A stretch of 64,000 nt of DNA from Streptomyces flavofungini (GTDB lineage: Bacteria; Actinomycetota; Actinomycetes; Streptomycetales; Streptomycetaceae): positions 7,722,001 through 7,786,000 of the forward strand of contig NZ_CP128846.1 of assembly GCF_030388665.1 (NCBI RefSeq), written 5' to 3'. A program made the translations under genes and the position numbers. Below are positions 34,869-43,261 of this stretch, piece after piece (positions within the stretch are counted from its first letter, which is position 1; the number at the start of each line of letters is the position of its first letter). The notes beneath the pieces are model-generated. The model saw nothing but the letters and a program-made list of their open reading frames with translations, ran no database searches and was not told the DNA's origin.

Positions 34869-36005
34869 GTGCACGACCTGTCTCCTCTGGCGCGCTTCGG
34901 CGGCCTCGTCGCGACCGATCTCCTGGACGTGACCAGCGACCCTTCCGCCCTGGACACCTCGGGCTTCTGGGCGGTGTCCGCGGACTTCGAGGGCCGTCTG
35001 GTGTGCGCGCGCTTCGGGCGGGTGCGCGAAGAACCCGTCCCCGCGCCCGCCCCCGGCGCCTGGCGCGGCCCGGCCGCCGGTGACTGGACGTCGTCGCTCG
35101 ACCGCGCCGCGTACACGGACGGTGTGCGCCGCGTCCGCGACCACATCGCGGCCGGCGACGTGTACCAGGCGAACCTCTGCCGCGTCCTTTCCGCGCCGAT
35201 CGCCGAGGGCGCCGACGTGGACGCCCTCACGGCGCTCCTCGCGCGCGGGAACCCCGCTCCGTACGCCGGAACGATTCGCCTGCCCGGCCACGGCGTGGAG
35301 ATCGCCACCGCGTCGCCCGAGCTGTTCCTGCGCCGGACGGGCCGTGTCGTGGAGTCGGGGCCCATCAAGGGCACCGGGCGCACCGAGGCGGACCTCCTGG
35401 AGAAGGACTACGCCGAGAACGTCATGATCGTCGACCTGGTCCGCAACGACCTGGGCCGCGTCTGCGAGACCGGCACGGTGACCGTCCCCGACCTGTGCGT
35501 CGTCGAGAAGCACCCGGGCCTCGTCCACCTCGTCTCCACCGTCCGCGGTGAACTGCGCCCCGACGCGGGCTGGCCCGGCCTGCTCGCGGCCGCCTTCCCG
35601 CCCGGCTCCGTCACCGGCGCCCCGAAGTCCAGCGCCCTGCGCGTCATCGACGCCCTGGAGACGGCGCCGCGCGGCCCCTACTGCGGCGGCATCGGCTGGG
35701 TCGACGCGGACCGGGGCACCGGCGAGCTGGCCGTCGGCATCCGGACGTTCTGGATCGACCGGAGTGAAGGCGTCCTCCGGTTCGGTACGGGCGCGGGGAT
35801 CACCTGGGGCTCGGACCCCGAGGGCGAGTGGCGTGAGACGGAGCTGAAGGCCGAACGCCTCCTGAAGGTAGCCTCGGGCACGTACGCACCCAGTGACGGA
35901 TCCCCCTCGTGCTGTGCTTCTCCGGGGGACGACACCCGGGCCCCCGGCCGGGCGAGCGGGCAGGACGGGGCACACGGAACGACATCGCAAGGTGAGACTC
36001 AGTGA
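34869..36005 (+). CDS. pabB: Aminodeoxychorismate synthase component I-like chorismate-binding enzyme
   Basis: 378 residues. The chorismate-binding core is complete: PIKGTGRTEADLLEKDYAEN, VEKHPGLVHLVSTVRGEL and PPGSVTGAPKSSAL, with the metal-binding Glu in the VEK and GEW segments. With a glutaminase subunit it converts chorismate to 4-amino-4-deoxychorismate for folate. The following pabC supports this over anthranilate synthase. A TAGACT -10 box (34856-34861) lies 7 nt before the GTG at 34869, so the mRNA is probably leaderless and the longer frame from 34791 is rejected. The C-terminal 40 residues are an unusual Ser/Gly-rich tail. No glutaminase gene is nearby. Confidence 0.9.
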   Translation: MHDLSPLARFGGLVATDLLDVTSDPSALDTSGFWAVSADFEGRLVCARFGRVREEPVPAPAPGAWRGPAAGDWTSSLDRAAYTDGVRRVRDHIAAGDVYQANLCRVLSAPIAEGADVDALTALLARGNPAPYAGTIRLPGHGVEIATASPELFLRRTGRVVESGPIKGTGRTEADLLEKDYAENVMIVDLVRNDLGRVCETGTVTVPDLCVVEKHPGLVHLVSTVRGELRPDAGWPGLLAAAFPPGSVTGAPKSSALRVIDALETAPRGPYCGGIGWVDADRGTGELAVGIRTFWIDRSEGVLRFGTGAGITWGSDPEGEWRETELKAERLLKVASGTYAPSDGSPSCCASPGDDTRAPGRASGQDGAHGTTSQGETQ

Positions 36006-36823
36006 AGATTTGGCTCAACGGCGGCCTGCAGGACCTCGACTCCGCGCGGGTCTCCGTGTTCGACCACGGCCTCACCGTCGGCGACGGCGTCTTCGAGACC
36101 GTCAAGGCGGTCGCGGGACGGCCGTTCGCGCTGACCCGCCACCTGGACCGCCTCGCCCGCTCCGCCCGCGGCCTCGGCCTGCCCGAGCCGGACCTGGACG
36201 AGGTGCGCCGCGCCTGCGCCGCCGTCCTGGAGGCCAACCCGATGGCGCTCGGACGGCTGCGCCTCACGTACACCGGAGGCCTCTCGCCGCTCGGCTCCGA
36301 CCGCGGGGACCAGGGCCCCACCCTCGTCGTCGCCCTCGGCGAGGCCGCGCGCCGCCCCGACTCCACCGCCGTGATCACCGTCCCCTGGACGCGCAACGAA
36401 CGCGGCGCGCTGACCGGCCTGAAGACCACCTCGTACGCCGAGAACGTCGTCGCCCTCGCCCGCGCCACCGAACAGGGCGCCACGGAGGCGCTGTTCGCCA
36501 ACACGGTGGGGCAGCTGTGCGAGGGCACCGGGTCGAACGTCTTCGTCGTGCTCGACGGCGAGATCCACACGCCCCCGGTGTCCTCCGGCTGCCTCGCCGG
36601 GATCACCCGCGCGCTGGCCGTGGAGTGGACCGGCGCGCACGAGACCGAGCTGCCGCTCGACGTCCTCGACCGCGCCGACGAGGTCTTCCTGACCTCCACG
36701 CTGCGGGACGTGCAGGGTGTGCACCGCGTCGACGACCGCCAACTGCCGGGCGCGCCGGGGCCGGTGACGGCCAAGGCGATGCGGGTCTTCGACGAGCGCG
36801 CGGGGAACGACCTCGACCCGTAG
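36002..36823 (+). CDS. pabC: Aminotransferase class IV, probable 4-amino-4-deoxychorismate lyase
   Basis: 273 residues. FDHGLTVGDGVFETVKA is the family's N-terminal signature, the PLP Lys is in GLKTTSYAENVVALA, and GTGSNVFVVLDGEIHTPP with GITRALAVE close the site. It eliminates pyruvate from aminodeoxychorismate to give p-aminobenzoate. The alternatives are branched-chain or D-amino acid transaminase, but the GTGA overlap with the pabB-like gene strongly favours PabC. Folate and p-aminobenzoate-derived metabolites would both benefit. Confidence 0.9.
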   Translation: MKIWLNGGLQDLDSARVSVFDHGLTVGDGVFETVKAVAGRPFALTRHLDRLARSARGLGLPEPDLDEVRRACAAVLEANPMALGRLRLTYTGGLSPLGSDRGDQGPTLVVALGEAARRPDSTAVITVPWTRNERGALTGLKTTSYAENVVALARATEQGATEALFANTVGQLCEGTGSNVFVVLDGEIHTPPVSSGCLAGITRALAVEWTGAHETELPLDVLDRADEVFLTSTLRDVQGVHRVDDRQLPGAPGPVTAKAMRVFDERAGNDLDP

Positions 36824-36918
36824 GGGACGAGCGCCCGCGGGCGGGGCGGACGGCGCTGTGGGCGCGTGGGGCGTAAAACCGGATGACGCGGTGGCGCTCA
36901 GTGGGTACAACTCCCGTG

Positions 36919-37743
36919 ATGACCACGACCCTGCGGCCGTCCGGGCCGCTCCACGAGAGCTCCAAGGGCGCCAAGTCGCGCGACTACGACGTCTGCGTGA
37001 ACAGCCGCCCCGTCGGCCGGATCAAGCTGGCCACGAGCGCCGTCTTCGGACCGGAGGTCGCCGAGATCCTGGACCTGCGCATCGAGGCCCCCGACCGCAG
37101 GCGGGGCCGCGCCACGGTGGCGGCGCTCGCCGCCGAGGAGGTCGCGCGCGGCTGGGGCTGCGCCCGCATCGAGGCGTCCGTGCCCGCGGGCGCGTCCGGC
37201 GCCCTCGCCCTGGCCACGGCGCTCGGCTACGTGGAGCGCAATCGCCAGCTGGCCAAGCCGCTGCCCCTGAGCCCGCCCGAGCTGCCCGGGGGCACGACGG
37301 CGCGCGCGATGACGGAGGAGGAGTACGCGGCCTGGATCGCGCACTCCAAGGAGGCCTACGCGCAGGACTGGATCGACCGGGGCGTACCGGCGGCGCAGGC
37401 GCACGCCAAGGCCACCGCGGACATGGACAGCTCCCTGGCCGACGGCCTCGCGACCCCCGGCGCCCGCCTCAGCGTCCTGGTCCACGCGGACGAGGTCGTG
37501 GGCACCCTGTGGGTCGCGGAGCGCGGCAGCGAGATCTATGTGTACGACATCGAGGTCCGCGGCGAGCACCGCGGCCGGGGGTACGGCCGCGCCCTGATGC
37601 TCCTCGCCGAACGGCAGTGCCTGGAGGCGGGCAAGGACCGCGTCGGCCTGAACGTCTTCGCGGGGAACACCCCGGCCCTGCGCCTGTACGAGTCGCTCGG
37701 CTACGAGCCGACGGCGTACTCCGTGTACAAGCAGCTGCTCTAG
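36919..37743 (+). CDS. Tandem GNAT-domain acetyltransferase
   Basis: 274 residues with two GNAT folds. The N-terminal one (about 30-120) has LRIEAPDRRRGRATVAALAAEEV, a degenerate acetyl-CoA loop (RRGRAT). The C-terminal one (130-274) is intact with IEVRGEHRGRGYGRALMLLAE and NVFAGNTPALRLYESLGYEPTAYSVYK. Double-GNAT proteins usually keep only one active site. The ATG at 36919 is preferred; a TACAACT -10-like box lies 8 nt upstream, so it may be leaderless. Substrate unknown. Confidence 0.9.
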   Translation: MTTTLRPSGPLHESSKGAKSRDYDVCVNSRPVGRIKLATSAVFGPEVAEILDLRIEAPDRRRGRATVAALAAEEVARGWGCARIEASVPAGASGALALATALGYVERNRQLAKPLPLSPPELPGGTTARAMTEEEYAAWIAHSKEAYAQDWIDRGVPAAQAHAKATADMDSSLADGLATPGARLSVLVHADEVVGTLWVAERGSEIYVYDIEVRGEHRGRGYGRALMLLAERQCLEAGKDRVGLNVFAGNTPALRLYESLGYEPTAYSVYKQLL

Positions 37744-37775
37744 GGGAACGCGGCTGCCCCGGGCGCGGACGGCCG

Positions 37776-38294
37776 CTATCCGGCGAGGAGGCGGTCGGCG
37801 ATCTCCTCGACGCGCTCACGCAGGCCGTCCTGGCTCTTGCCGCCGTCCAGGCGCTCACCGCCCACGACGTACGTCGGCGTCCCGGTGACCCCGATCGCCT
37901 TGCCCTCGGCCTGGTCGGCGTCGACGATCAGGATGTGCCGGCCGTCGACCAGCGCGGTGTCGAACTCCTCGGCGTCCAGGCCCAGTTCGCGCGCCACCTC
38001 GACCAGGAGGGGCTCGCCCTCGCGGTCCAGGTCCTCGACCCGGGCCAGCACGGCCTCGACGTACTCCCAGCCCTTGCCCTGCGCCAGGGCCTCCTCGGCG
38101 GCCTGCGCGGCGGCGAAGGCGTGCTTGTGCTTCTCCAGGGGGAAGTGGCGCAGGCGCAGCTCGGCACGGTCGCCGTAGCGGGCGCGCAGGGCGCTCACGT
38201 CGTCCAGGGCGGTGCGGCAGTCGGGGCACTGCAATTCGCACCAGACGTCGATGACGAGGGGGACGGCGGGGGCCGCGGGGGAGGAGTCGCTCAT
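37776..38294 (-). CDS. DsbA family (FrnE-like) thioredoxin-fold protein
   Basis: 172 residues. VIDVWCELQCPDCRTALDDV contains a CPDC redox motif at the first helix. FPLEKHKHAFAAAQAAEEA and GVTGTPTYVVGGERLDG, with the cis-Pro loop TPT, are characteristic of the DsbA/FrnE fold. There is no signal peptide, so it acts in the cytosol as a disulfide reductase, isomerase or detoxification enzyme. It is divergent from the next gene, with 195 bp between. Confidence 0.9.
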   Translation of the reverse strand: MSDSSPAAPAVPLVIDVWCELQCPDCRTALDDVSALRARYGDRAELRLRHFPLEKHKHAFAAAQAAEEALAQGKGWEYVEAVLARVEDLDREGEPLLVEVARELGLDAEEFDTALVDGRHILIVDADQAEGKAIGVTGTPTYVVGGERLDGGKSQDGLRERVEEIADRLLAG

Positions 38295-38489
38295 GCGCAC
38301 AGTGTCCCAGCCCGCGGGGACGGGCCCCAACCGGGACCCGGGGGCCCGCCCACCGGCACCTGGGGAGGAGCCGCGACCCGGATATCTCCCTGATGTCCTC
38401 GGTGACCATGGCTTCCGGCGCCCCGCCAGGTGCAGGATGGAGGTGACAGCAGCGACACCGCACCGCGCCCGCACGCCTGGAGGACCGGG

Positions 38490-38951
38490 ATGATTGCCGA
38501 GACCATCTGCTCCGCCGTAGCCGCGGCCGGCCTCGGCATCGCGGCCGTCACGGCCTACCGCAAGCGTTTCCTCGCCGCCGCCCGCCTGGCCGCGTACTCC
38601 CTGGTCCCCCTCGGCCTGGTCATGACAGGGGCGGTGGAGTGGGCCGCCGAGACGGCCTTCAGCCCGGTCGCGTGGACGGGCTTCGGCGTCCTCGGCGCGG
38701 CCTGGCTGCTGTTCCTGGCGACCCGCGCCGCGGAGCGCCGCGCCGGCGGCACCCGCAAGGAGCGCAGGGCCGCGGCGAAGGCCGCCCAGCGCGAGGCCGT
38801 CGCCCCCGCCGCGTCCGCCCCCTCCCTGGGCCAGTCCGGCTCGTCCGGGCGCTCGCAGGCCGCCCCCGCCGCCAAGCAGAAGCAGAAGAAGGCCGCGGGC
38901 GGCGAGGACTTCAGCGACATCGAGGCGATCCTGAAGAAGCACGGCATCTGA
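38490..38951 (+). CDS. Hypothetical membrane protein with charged C-terminal tail
   Basis: 153 residues starting at the ATG at 38490 (GGAGG 7-11 nt upstream; a longer frame from 38430 is less likely). Three hydrophobic helices fill residues 1-90 (ICSAVAAAGLGIAAVTA, LAAYSLVPLGLVMTGAV, VAWTGFGVLGAAWLLFLAT). The cytoplasmic tail is rich in Arg, Ala and Lys and ends GEDFSDIEAILKKHGI, a short acidic-to-basic helix that looks conserved and may be a docking peptide. Family unknown to me. Confidence 0.8.
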   Translation: MIAETICSAVAAAGLGIAAVTAYRKRFLAAARLAAYSLVPLGLVMTGAVEWAAETAFSPVAWTGFGVLGAAWLLFLATRAAERRAGGTRKERRAAAKAAQREAVAPAASAPSLGQSGSSGRSQAAPAAKQKQKKAAGGEDFSDIEAILKKHGI

Positions 38952-39240
38952 GGGTTCATCCGACGCTCACCGACGCCGGTCGGAGGCTCGTCCGTGGCGC
39001 CGGAGAGGCACGGCCGGAGCGGTGAAAGGGGCGGCGACCGCCGCGCTGAACAGGCAACGGCGCGGGGCGCGCGCCCGGGGCGGCAGTCCATATTCCGGGA
39101 CCACGTTCGAGCGTATCCGCGGACACCGTTCGCAGGTGCGCCGTGCCGGGCCCACCAAGGTCACGGAACGGGCGAACTCCCCCACGATCTGCGCGTGTTG
39201 GTAAACGGCACCCTCCGGGCTGCGTCATCATCACGGCGAG

Positions 39241-39432
39241 ATGCTGGACACCACCACACAGAGCGATCCGGCCCCGCTCGACGAGCGGGAAACCGCCGCC
39301 GAGCGGCGCGGAGCCGCCGACGAACCGCGAGGCTGCCTCTTCGCGCTCTCCCAGCCACCGCTGATGATCTTCCTGGCGGTGATCGGGGTCCTGCTGCTCA
39401 TGGCCTCACTGCACGACCTGCTGCTGCTCTAG
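39241..39432 (+). CDS. Small C-terminally anchored membrane protein
   Basis: 63 residues: an acidic and polar N-terminal 35 followed by one C-terminal membrane helix (PPLMIFLAVIGVLLLMASLHDLLLL). Such tail-anchored miniproteins are found beside CGNR regulators in other Streptomyces, as far as I recall. The ribosome binding site is weak (GGCGAG adjacent to ATG). Its last 27 bp overlap the 3' end of the convergent CGNR gene, so both proteins are encoded on opposite strands of the same DNA. Confidence 0.7.
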   Translation: MLDTTTQSDPAPLDERETAAERRGAADEPRGCLFALSQPPLMIFLAVIGVLLLMASLHDLLLL

Positions 39433-40080
39433 CGGCGACGGCGCCGCGGCCGCAGCGGGCGCCGTGGACCCCCGGGCTTCCCGCCCGTCCTGTTCGAGGC
39501 CCGCGGCCTCCCTGCGGCGGGCCCGGTACGCGGCCACGTGCAGCCGGTTCCCGCAGGTGCGGCTGTCGCAGTAGCGGCGCGAACGGTTGCGGGAGAGGTC
39601 GATGAAGGCCCGGCGGCAGTCCGGCGCCTCGCACCGACGCAGCCGCTCCTGTTCGCCCGCGACGACGAAGAAGGCCAGCGCCATCCCGCAGTCCGCCGCG
39701 AGGTGGTCGGCCACGGAGGCGCCCGGCGCGAAGTAGTGCACGTGCCAGTCGTAGCCGTCGTGGTCCGTCAGGCGCGGCGTGGTGCCCGCGGCCGCGATCA
39801 GCTCGTTGATCAGAGCCGCCGCGACATGCGGCTCGGTGGCCGCGAAGACCTCGGCGAAACGGCTGCGGATGTGGTGCACGCCCGCGAGGTCGCGCTCCGT
39901 GAGCACGCCGACGTCGCTGATCGCGTTGCGCTTCACGAACTCGTTGAGAGCCGCGACGTCCGCGAGTCCGTCGACGGCCGCGGCGCTCTCCGGGGTCGCG
40001 GCGCCCTCTTCGTCCGGCGCGGAGTTCACCAGATCGACCACGGCGTCGAGCGCGCACCGGGTGTCGTGGGTGATCAGCAC
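39406..40080 (-). CDS. CGNR zinc finger (ABATE-domain) putative regulator
   Basis: 224 residues. Residues 1-150 are the ABATE ligand-binding-like domain (ALDAVVDLVNSAPDEEG, GYDWHVHYFAPGASVADHLAADCGMALAFFVVAGE). Residues 150-195 form the CGNR zinc finger with CEAPDCRRAFIDLSRNRSRRYC and SRTCGNRLHVAAYRARRR, binding one Zn through four Cys. Family members are thought to be stress-responsive transcription regulators. The tail is Ala/Gln-rich. GTG start with GGGAGC upstream. Confidence 0.92.
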   Translation of the reverse strand: MLITHDTRCALDAVVDLVNSAPDEEGAATPESAAAVDGLADVAALNEFVKRNAISDVGVLTERDLAGVHHIRSRFAEVFAATEPHVAAALINELIAAAGTTPRLTDHDGYDWHVHYFAPGASVADHLAADCGMALAFFVVAGEQERLRRCEAPDCRRAFIDLSRNRSRRYCDSRTCGNRLHVAAYRARRREAAGLEQDGREARGSTAPAAAAAPSPLEQQQVVQ

Positions 40081-40316
40081 GATTCGCTCCCTGGCCTGTG
40101 GGTGGCGGGCTCACCCCCGCTCATGAAGAGCTCGGGGGCGGGCGCCCGCCCGGTGCTGGCCGATGCTAGCGGCTCACGCCGCGCACGCCACGGCGCCGGC
40201 GCCGCGGAAATCCGCGACACCGGCGTTGGTGCCTGCTGCCTGCCGATATGTCGTTGTCGTACCCGCGCCGTCGCCCCGAGTCGGACGGCGCCCTGCGCTC
40301 TCGGGCGGTGGCCGGA

Positions 40317-40730
40317 CTAGCTTTCGGCCAAGATGTGCGAGAGCTCCGTGTCGAGATCGAAGTGGCGGTGTTCGGTGCCGGGCGGCACGGCCGCGTCGGT
40401 ACGCTTCAGAAACGATTCCAGGGCCCGCGCCGGGGCCTCGAGCAGAGCCTCACCCTCGGGGGAGCTCAGGGCGATGCAGACGACGCCCTGACCGTGACTG
40501 CGGGACGGCCAGACACGGACGTCGCCGGTGCCGGTGGGCCGGTGCAGGCCCTCGGCGAGGAGGTCGCGGGCGAACACCCATTCGACGGTTTCCTCGGCTC
40601 CGGTGTGGAAGGTGGCGTGCACGGCATAGGGATCGGCCGTGTCATACCGCAGTCCTGCGGGTACAGGCAGTGAGGACTCGCTCGACACAACGAGGCGCAG
40701 GTGCAGCTCGCAGCTGACCGTGGTGTTCAT
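40317..40730 (-). CDS. ssgB: Sporulation protein SsgB
   Basis: 137 residues from the ATG at 40730, ending HFDLDTELSHILAES. The sequence (MNTTVSCELHLRLVVSSESS, then HGQGVVCIALSSPEGEALLE) matches SsgB, which is almost invariant across Streptomyces. SsgB sits at future septum sites in aerial hyphae and recruits FtsZ with SsgA to start sporulation-specific division. The reading frame extends upstream to 40796, but the SsgB start is well known. Expression in S. coelicolor depends on the developmental sigma factor SigH; I could not pick a confident SigH promoter here. Confidence 0.96.
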   Translation of the reverse strand: MNTTVSCELHLRLVVSSESSLPVPAGLRYDTADPYAVHATFHTGAEETVEWVFARDLLAEGLHRPTGTGDVRVWPSRSHGQGVVCIALSSPEGEALLEAPARALESFLKRTDAAVPPGTEHRHFDLDTELSHILAES

Positions 40731-40921
40731 AAGCGCCAGGGCCTTTCGCTCAGTGTGCGCTCGGGGATTCGCACGTCGGCGAAATCGACATGCCACCTAC
40801 GGTGCCGTTGTAAACCCCTCTGGGAGTTTTGGGTGTCTTTAGGTGGCTCGTATGGCGGACTGTCCGATTGGTTCGTACGGCCATTCCGGTGACGGGTTTC
40901 TGTCCGGTAAGGTTTGGCGGC

Positions 40922-41368
40922 ATGAATACGGGGAGTGACGAGTTGAAGGTGGCCGCCGCCGTCGACGACGTGGCCGAGCAGGTCAAAGCCGAGAAGCCCT
41001 TCGGGTCCAAGGCGCCGGAGTTCATCAAGGCCCGCCGGACGCTGCACCTGAGCTGGCAGGTCGGCGTCTTCATCGTGGGTCTGGCGGTGGTCGTCACCGG
41101 CATCATCATGCTGCCCCTGCCGGGACCGGGCTGGGTCGTGATCTTCGGTGGCATGGCGATCTGGGCGACCGAGTTCGTCTGGGCGCAACTGGTCCTCCGC
41201 TGGACGAAGCGGAAGGTCACCGAGGCCGCGCAGCGCGCCCTCGACCCGCGCGTCCGCCGCCGGAACATCATCCTCACGAGCATCGCGCTCGTGATCGCCG
41301 CAGCCCTCGGCGGGATCTATCTGTGGAAGTTCGGCATCCAGATGCCCTGGAAGATCAACGATCAGTGA
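40922..41368 (+). CDS. TIGR02611-type PGPGW membrane protein
   Basis: 148 residues. Helix 1 ends in the signature MLPLPGPGWVVIFGGMAIWATEF. A second hydrophobic hairpin sits at the C terminus (NIILTSIALVIAAALGGIYLW). The charged N-terminal 50 residues are cytosolic. The family is widespread in actinobacteria and of unknown function. The ATG at 40922 follows a TAAGGT box (40908-40913) by 8 nt, suggesting a leaderless transcript, so the longer frame from 40829 is rejected. It is divergent from ssgB. Confidence 0.88.
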   Translation: MNTGSDELKVAAAVDDVAEQVKAEKPFGSKAPEFIKARRTLHLSWQVGVFIVGLAVVVTGIIMLPLPGPGWVVIFGGMAIWATEFVWAQLVLRWTKRKVTEAAQRALDPRVRRRNIILTSIALVIAAALGGIYLWKFGIQMPWKINDQ

Positions 41369-41452
41369 GGCGGCCCCCGTCGGGGTGCGCACCACCCCGG
41401 CCGGGGTGGTCGGAGGCACCCTCTGACATGGGGTAATGTTCTCTCTGCGCCC

Positions 41453-41524
41453 GGGCGATTAGCTCAGTGGGAGAGCGCTTCGTTCACACCGAAGAGGTCA
41501 CTGGTTCGAACCCAGTATCGCCCA
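41453..41524 (+). tRNA. tRNA-Val(CAC), copy 1
   Basis: Acceptor GGGCGAT with ATCGCCC; anticodon arm CTTCG-TTCACAC-CGAAG (anticodon CAC); T arm CTGGTTCGAACCCAG. A -10 box TAATGT is at 41434-41439. Confidence 0.95.
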
Positions 41525-41533
41525 CCCGGGATT

Positions 41534-41567
41534 GTGGCCCGGAGACTGGAAACAGTCTCCGGGCCAC
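41534..41567 (+). terminator. Terminator after tRNA-Val copy 1
   Basis: GTGGCCCGGAGACTG (41534-41548) pairs perfectly with CAGTCTCCGGGCCAC (41553-41567) around a GAAA tetraloop. Confidence 0.85.
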
Positions 41568-41736
41568 TGTCGTATGCCCGCACACCACCGGGTCGTATGC
41601 GTGGCCGTATGTGACGGCCTTTCATGGAAATTCACACCCCGTGCGAACCTTCCGGAATAACTCGTTCCTATTTCTGCGAGTTGACGATCCGTCCGCTCGG
41701 TCGCGCGGAAATCGGTCCCGGCCTCAGACTGGCCCC

Positions 41737-42183
41737 ATGGACTGGTGCCATTACCGCTTCCGCAGCGTATGGAATCTGCCCGCCGCACCCGAGACGGTGT
41801 ACGCCGTCCTGGAGCGGGCCCAGGACTACCCGCGCTGGTGGCCACAGGTGCGCGCGGTGACCCCCATCGACGACCGCACCGGCACCGCCCGGCTGCGCTC
41901 GCTGCTCCCGTACGACATCGTCGTCACCGCCGAGGAGAGCCGCCGCGACCCGGGCCGGGGGGTCCTGGAGATCGCCATGACCGGCGATCTCGACGGCTGG
42001 GCGCGCTGGACGCTCGCCGCGGCCGACGGCGGCACCAGGGCGCGCTACGACCAGGAGGTCGACGTCCGCAAGGCCCTGATGCGACGCCTCGCCGTCCCCG
42101 GCCGGCCCCTGTTCCTCGCCAACCACGCCCTGATGATGCGCTCGGGGCGGCGGGGGCTCGTCGCGTACCTGGAAGCGGTTTGA
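41737..42183 (+). CDS. SRPBCC (polyketide cyclase/START-like) family protein
   Basis: 148 residues. VWNLPAAPETVYAVLERAQDYPRWWPQVRAV is the first helix-grip segment, with the typical YPRWWP turn, and the middle strands and C-terminal helix complete a lipid- or ligand-binding cavity. Family members bind hydrophobic ligands or modify polyketides; function here unknown. The start is the ATG at 41737; longer frames run back through the tRNA. The stop codon overlaps the -35 box of the second tRNA-Val gene. Confidence 0.88.
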   Translation: MDWCHYRFRSVWNLPAAPETVYAVLERAQDYPRWWPQVRAVTPIDDRTGTARLRSLLPYDIVVTAEESRRDPGRGVLEIAMTGDLDGWARWTLAAADGGTRARYDQEVDVRKALMRRLAVPGRPLFLANHALMMRSGRRGLVAYLEAV

Positions 42184-42209
42184 ACCAACGGCGCCCGGAC
42201 CTGTATTGT
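42180..42209 (+). promoter_or_regulatory. Promoter of tRNA-Val copy 2
   Basis: TTGAAC (42180-42185) and TATTGT (42204-42209) are 18 bp apart. The -35 box includes the stop codon of the SRPBCC gene. Confidence 0.7.
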
Positions 42210-42222
42210 TCAGTGCGTTCCC

Positions 42223-42294
42223 GGGCGATTAGCTCAGTGGGAGAGCGCTTCGTTCACACCGAAGAGGTCACTGGTTCGAACCCAGTATCGCCCA
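42223..42294 (+). tRNA. tRNA-Val(CAC), copy 2
   Basis: Identical to the copy at 41453-41524, with the same flanking CCC before and CCCGG after the gene. Confidence 0.95.
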
Positions 42295-42305
42295 CCCGGA
42301 GAATC

Positions 42306-42334
42306 CCGGTCCGTCCCCGACGGACCGGTTTTTT
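42306..42334 (+). terminator. Intrinsic terminator after tRNA-Val copy 2
   Basis: CCGGTCCGTC pairs with GACGGACCGG around CCC and is followed by TTTTTT. Confidence 0.95.
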
Positions 42335-42368
42335 CATGCCCGCACCCCGACGGGCGGCGCTCCGACGC

Positions 42369-43094
42369 TCAGGCGGCGGCCGGCAGTTCGGGACGCAGCG
42401 GCCACGCGGGGTCGACTGCCTCCGGCGTGCCGCTGCGCGCGAACCACGCCTGCAGCCCGCGCGCCTGAGCCGCGTGCCACACCGCCTGCAAGGTGTGCAG
42501 CTCGGCGGGGGACAGGCGGTCGAGCCGGGCCGAGAACCGGCGCCCCACCGCACGGACGACATCCAGCGCGGCCTGCGCGTCGGCTGCCGCGTCGTGCGCG
42601 CCCGTCAGCTCCACCTCGTAGTGCGCGCACAGGTCGGAGAGCGTGCGGCGGCCCTTGCGGTAGCGGTCCAGGTGGCGGTCCAGGACCCGCGGATCCAGCA
42701 CGCACAGCGGACGGCTCTCCAGATACCGGGCGAGTGACGAGGCGCGGTGCCTGCGCAACTCCCGGTCGAACAGCGTCAGATCGAACGGAGCGTTCATCAC
42801 CACGAGCGGCCGGCCCGCCGCCCCCTGCTCCGCGAGCTCGCGCCCTATCTCCTCCATCACCGGAGCCGGCCAGCGGCCGTTGCGCTCCAGATGTTCCTGG
42901 GTCAGCCCGTGCACCGCGGTCGCGGCGGCGGGCACCACGACGCCCGGGTTCACCAGCCACCGGGTGACACGGGGCCGGGCCCCCGCGCCGTTCTGAACGA
43001 CGACGGCGGCCGACACGATCCGGTCGGTCTCGACGTCGACACCCGTGGTCTCCGTGTCGAATGCGGCCAATGGGCCTTCGTACCAGCACGTCAT
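42369..43094 (-). CDS. DnaQ-like 3'-5' exonuclease (DEDDh)
   Basis: 241 residues. Exo I AAFDTETTGVD (Asp13, Glu15), Exo II MNAPFDLTLF and Exo III GAHDAAADAQAAL show the four acidic residues and the His of a DEDDh nuclease. The C-terminal 50 residues are extra. It could serve in DNA repair or as a proofreading-type exonuclease independent of the replicative polymerase. GAGGAG lies about 15 nt before the ATG, a rather long spacing. It converges on the tRNA-Val terminator. Confidence 0.92.
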   Translation of the reverse strand: MTCWYEGPLAAFDTETTGVDVETDRIVSAAVVVQNGAGARPRVTRWLVNPGVVVPAAATAVHGLTQEHLERNGRWPAPVMEEIGRELAEQGAAGRPLVVMNAPFDLTLFDRELRRHRASSLARYLESRPLCVLDPRVLDRHLDRYRKGRRTLSDLCAHYEVELTGAHDAAADAQAALDVVRAVGRRFSARLDRLSPAELHTLQAVWHAAQARGLQAWFARSGTPEAVDPAWPLRPELPAAA

Positions 43095-43261
43095 CCTGAC
43101 GCAACTCCTCGTTCAGCTCCGGCAGTTGACCTGCGTAACTGCCCACGCTGGTGATACCCGGGCCGTTTGCGCCGAACCCGGCCCGGAGACAACACAGGTA
43201 CAGGGCACGGACATCGACCGGCCCGAGCGGGGAAACGTCTGGTTCGGAAGGCTTGTTGAAC

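Noticed and set aside
38967..39185. 72-codon minus-strand frame in the gap before the miniprotein gene
   Set aside because: No ribosome binding site, Arg/Pro-rich composition and no conserved features; the 289-bp gap appears non-coding.
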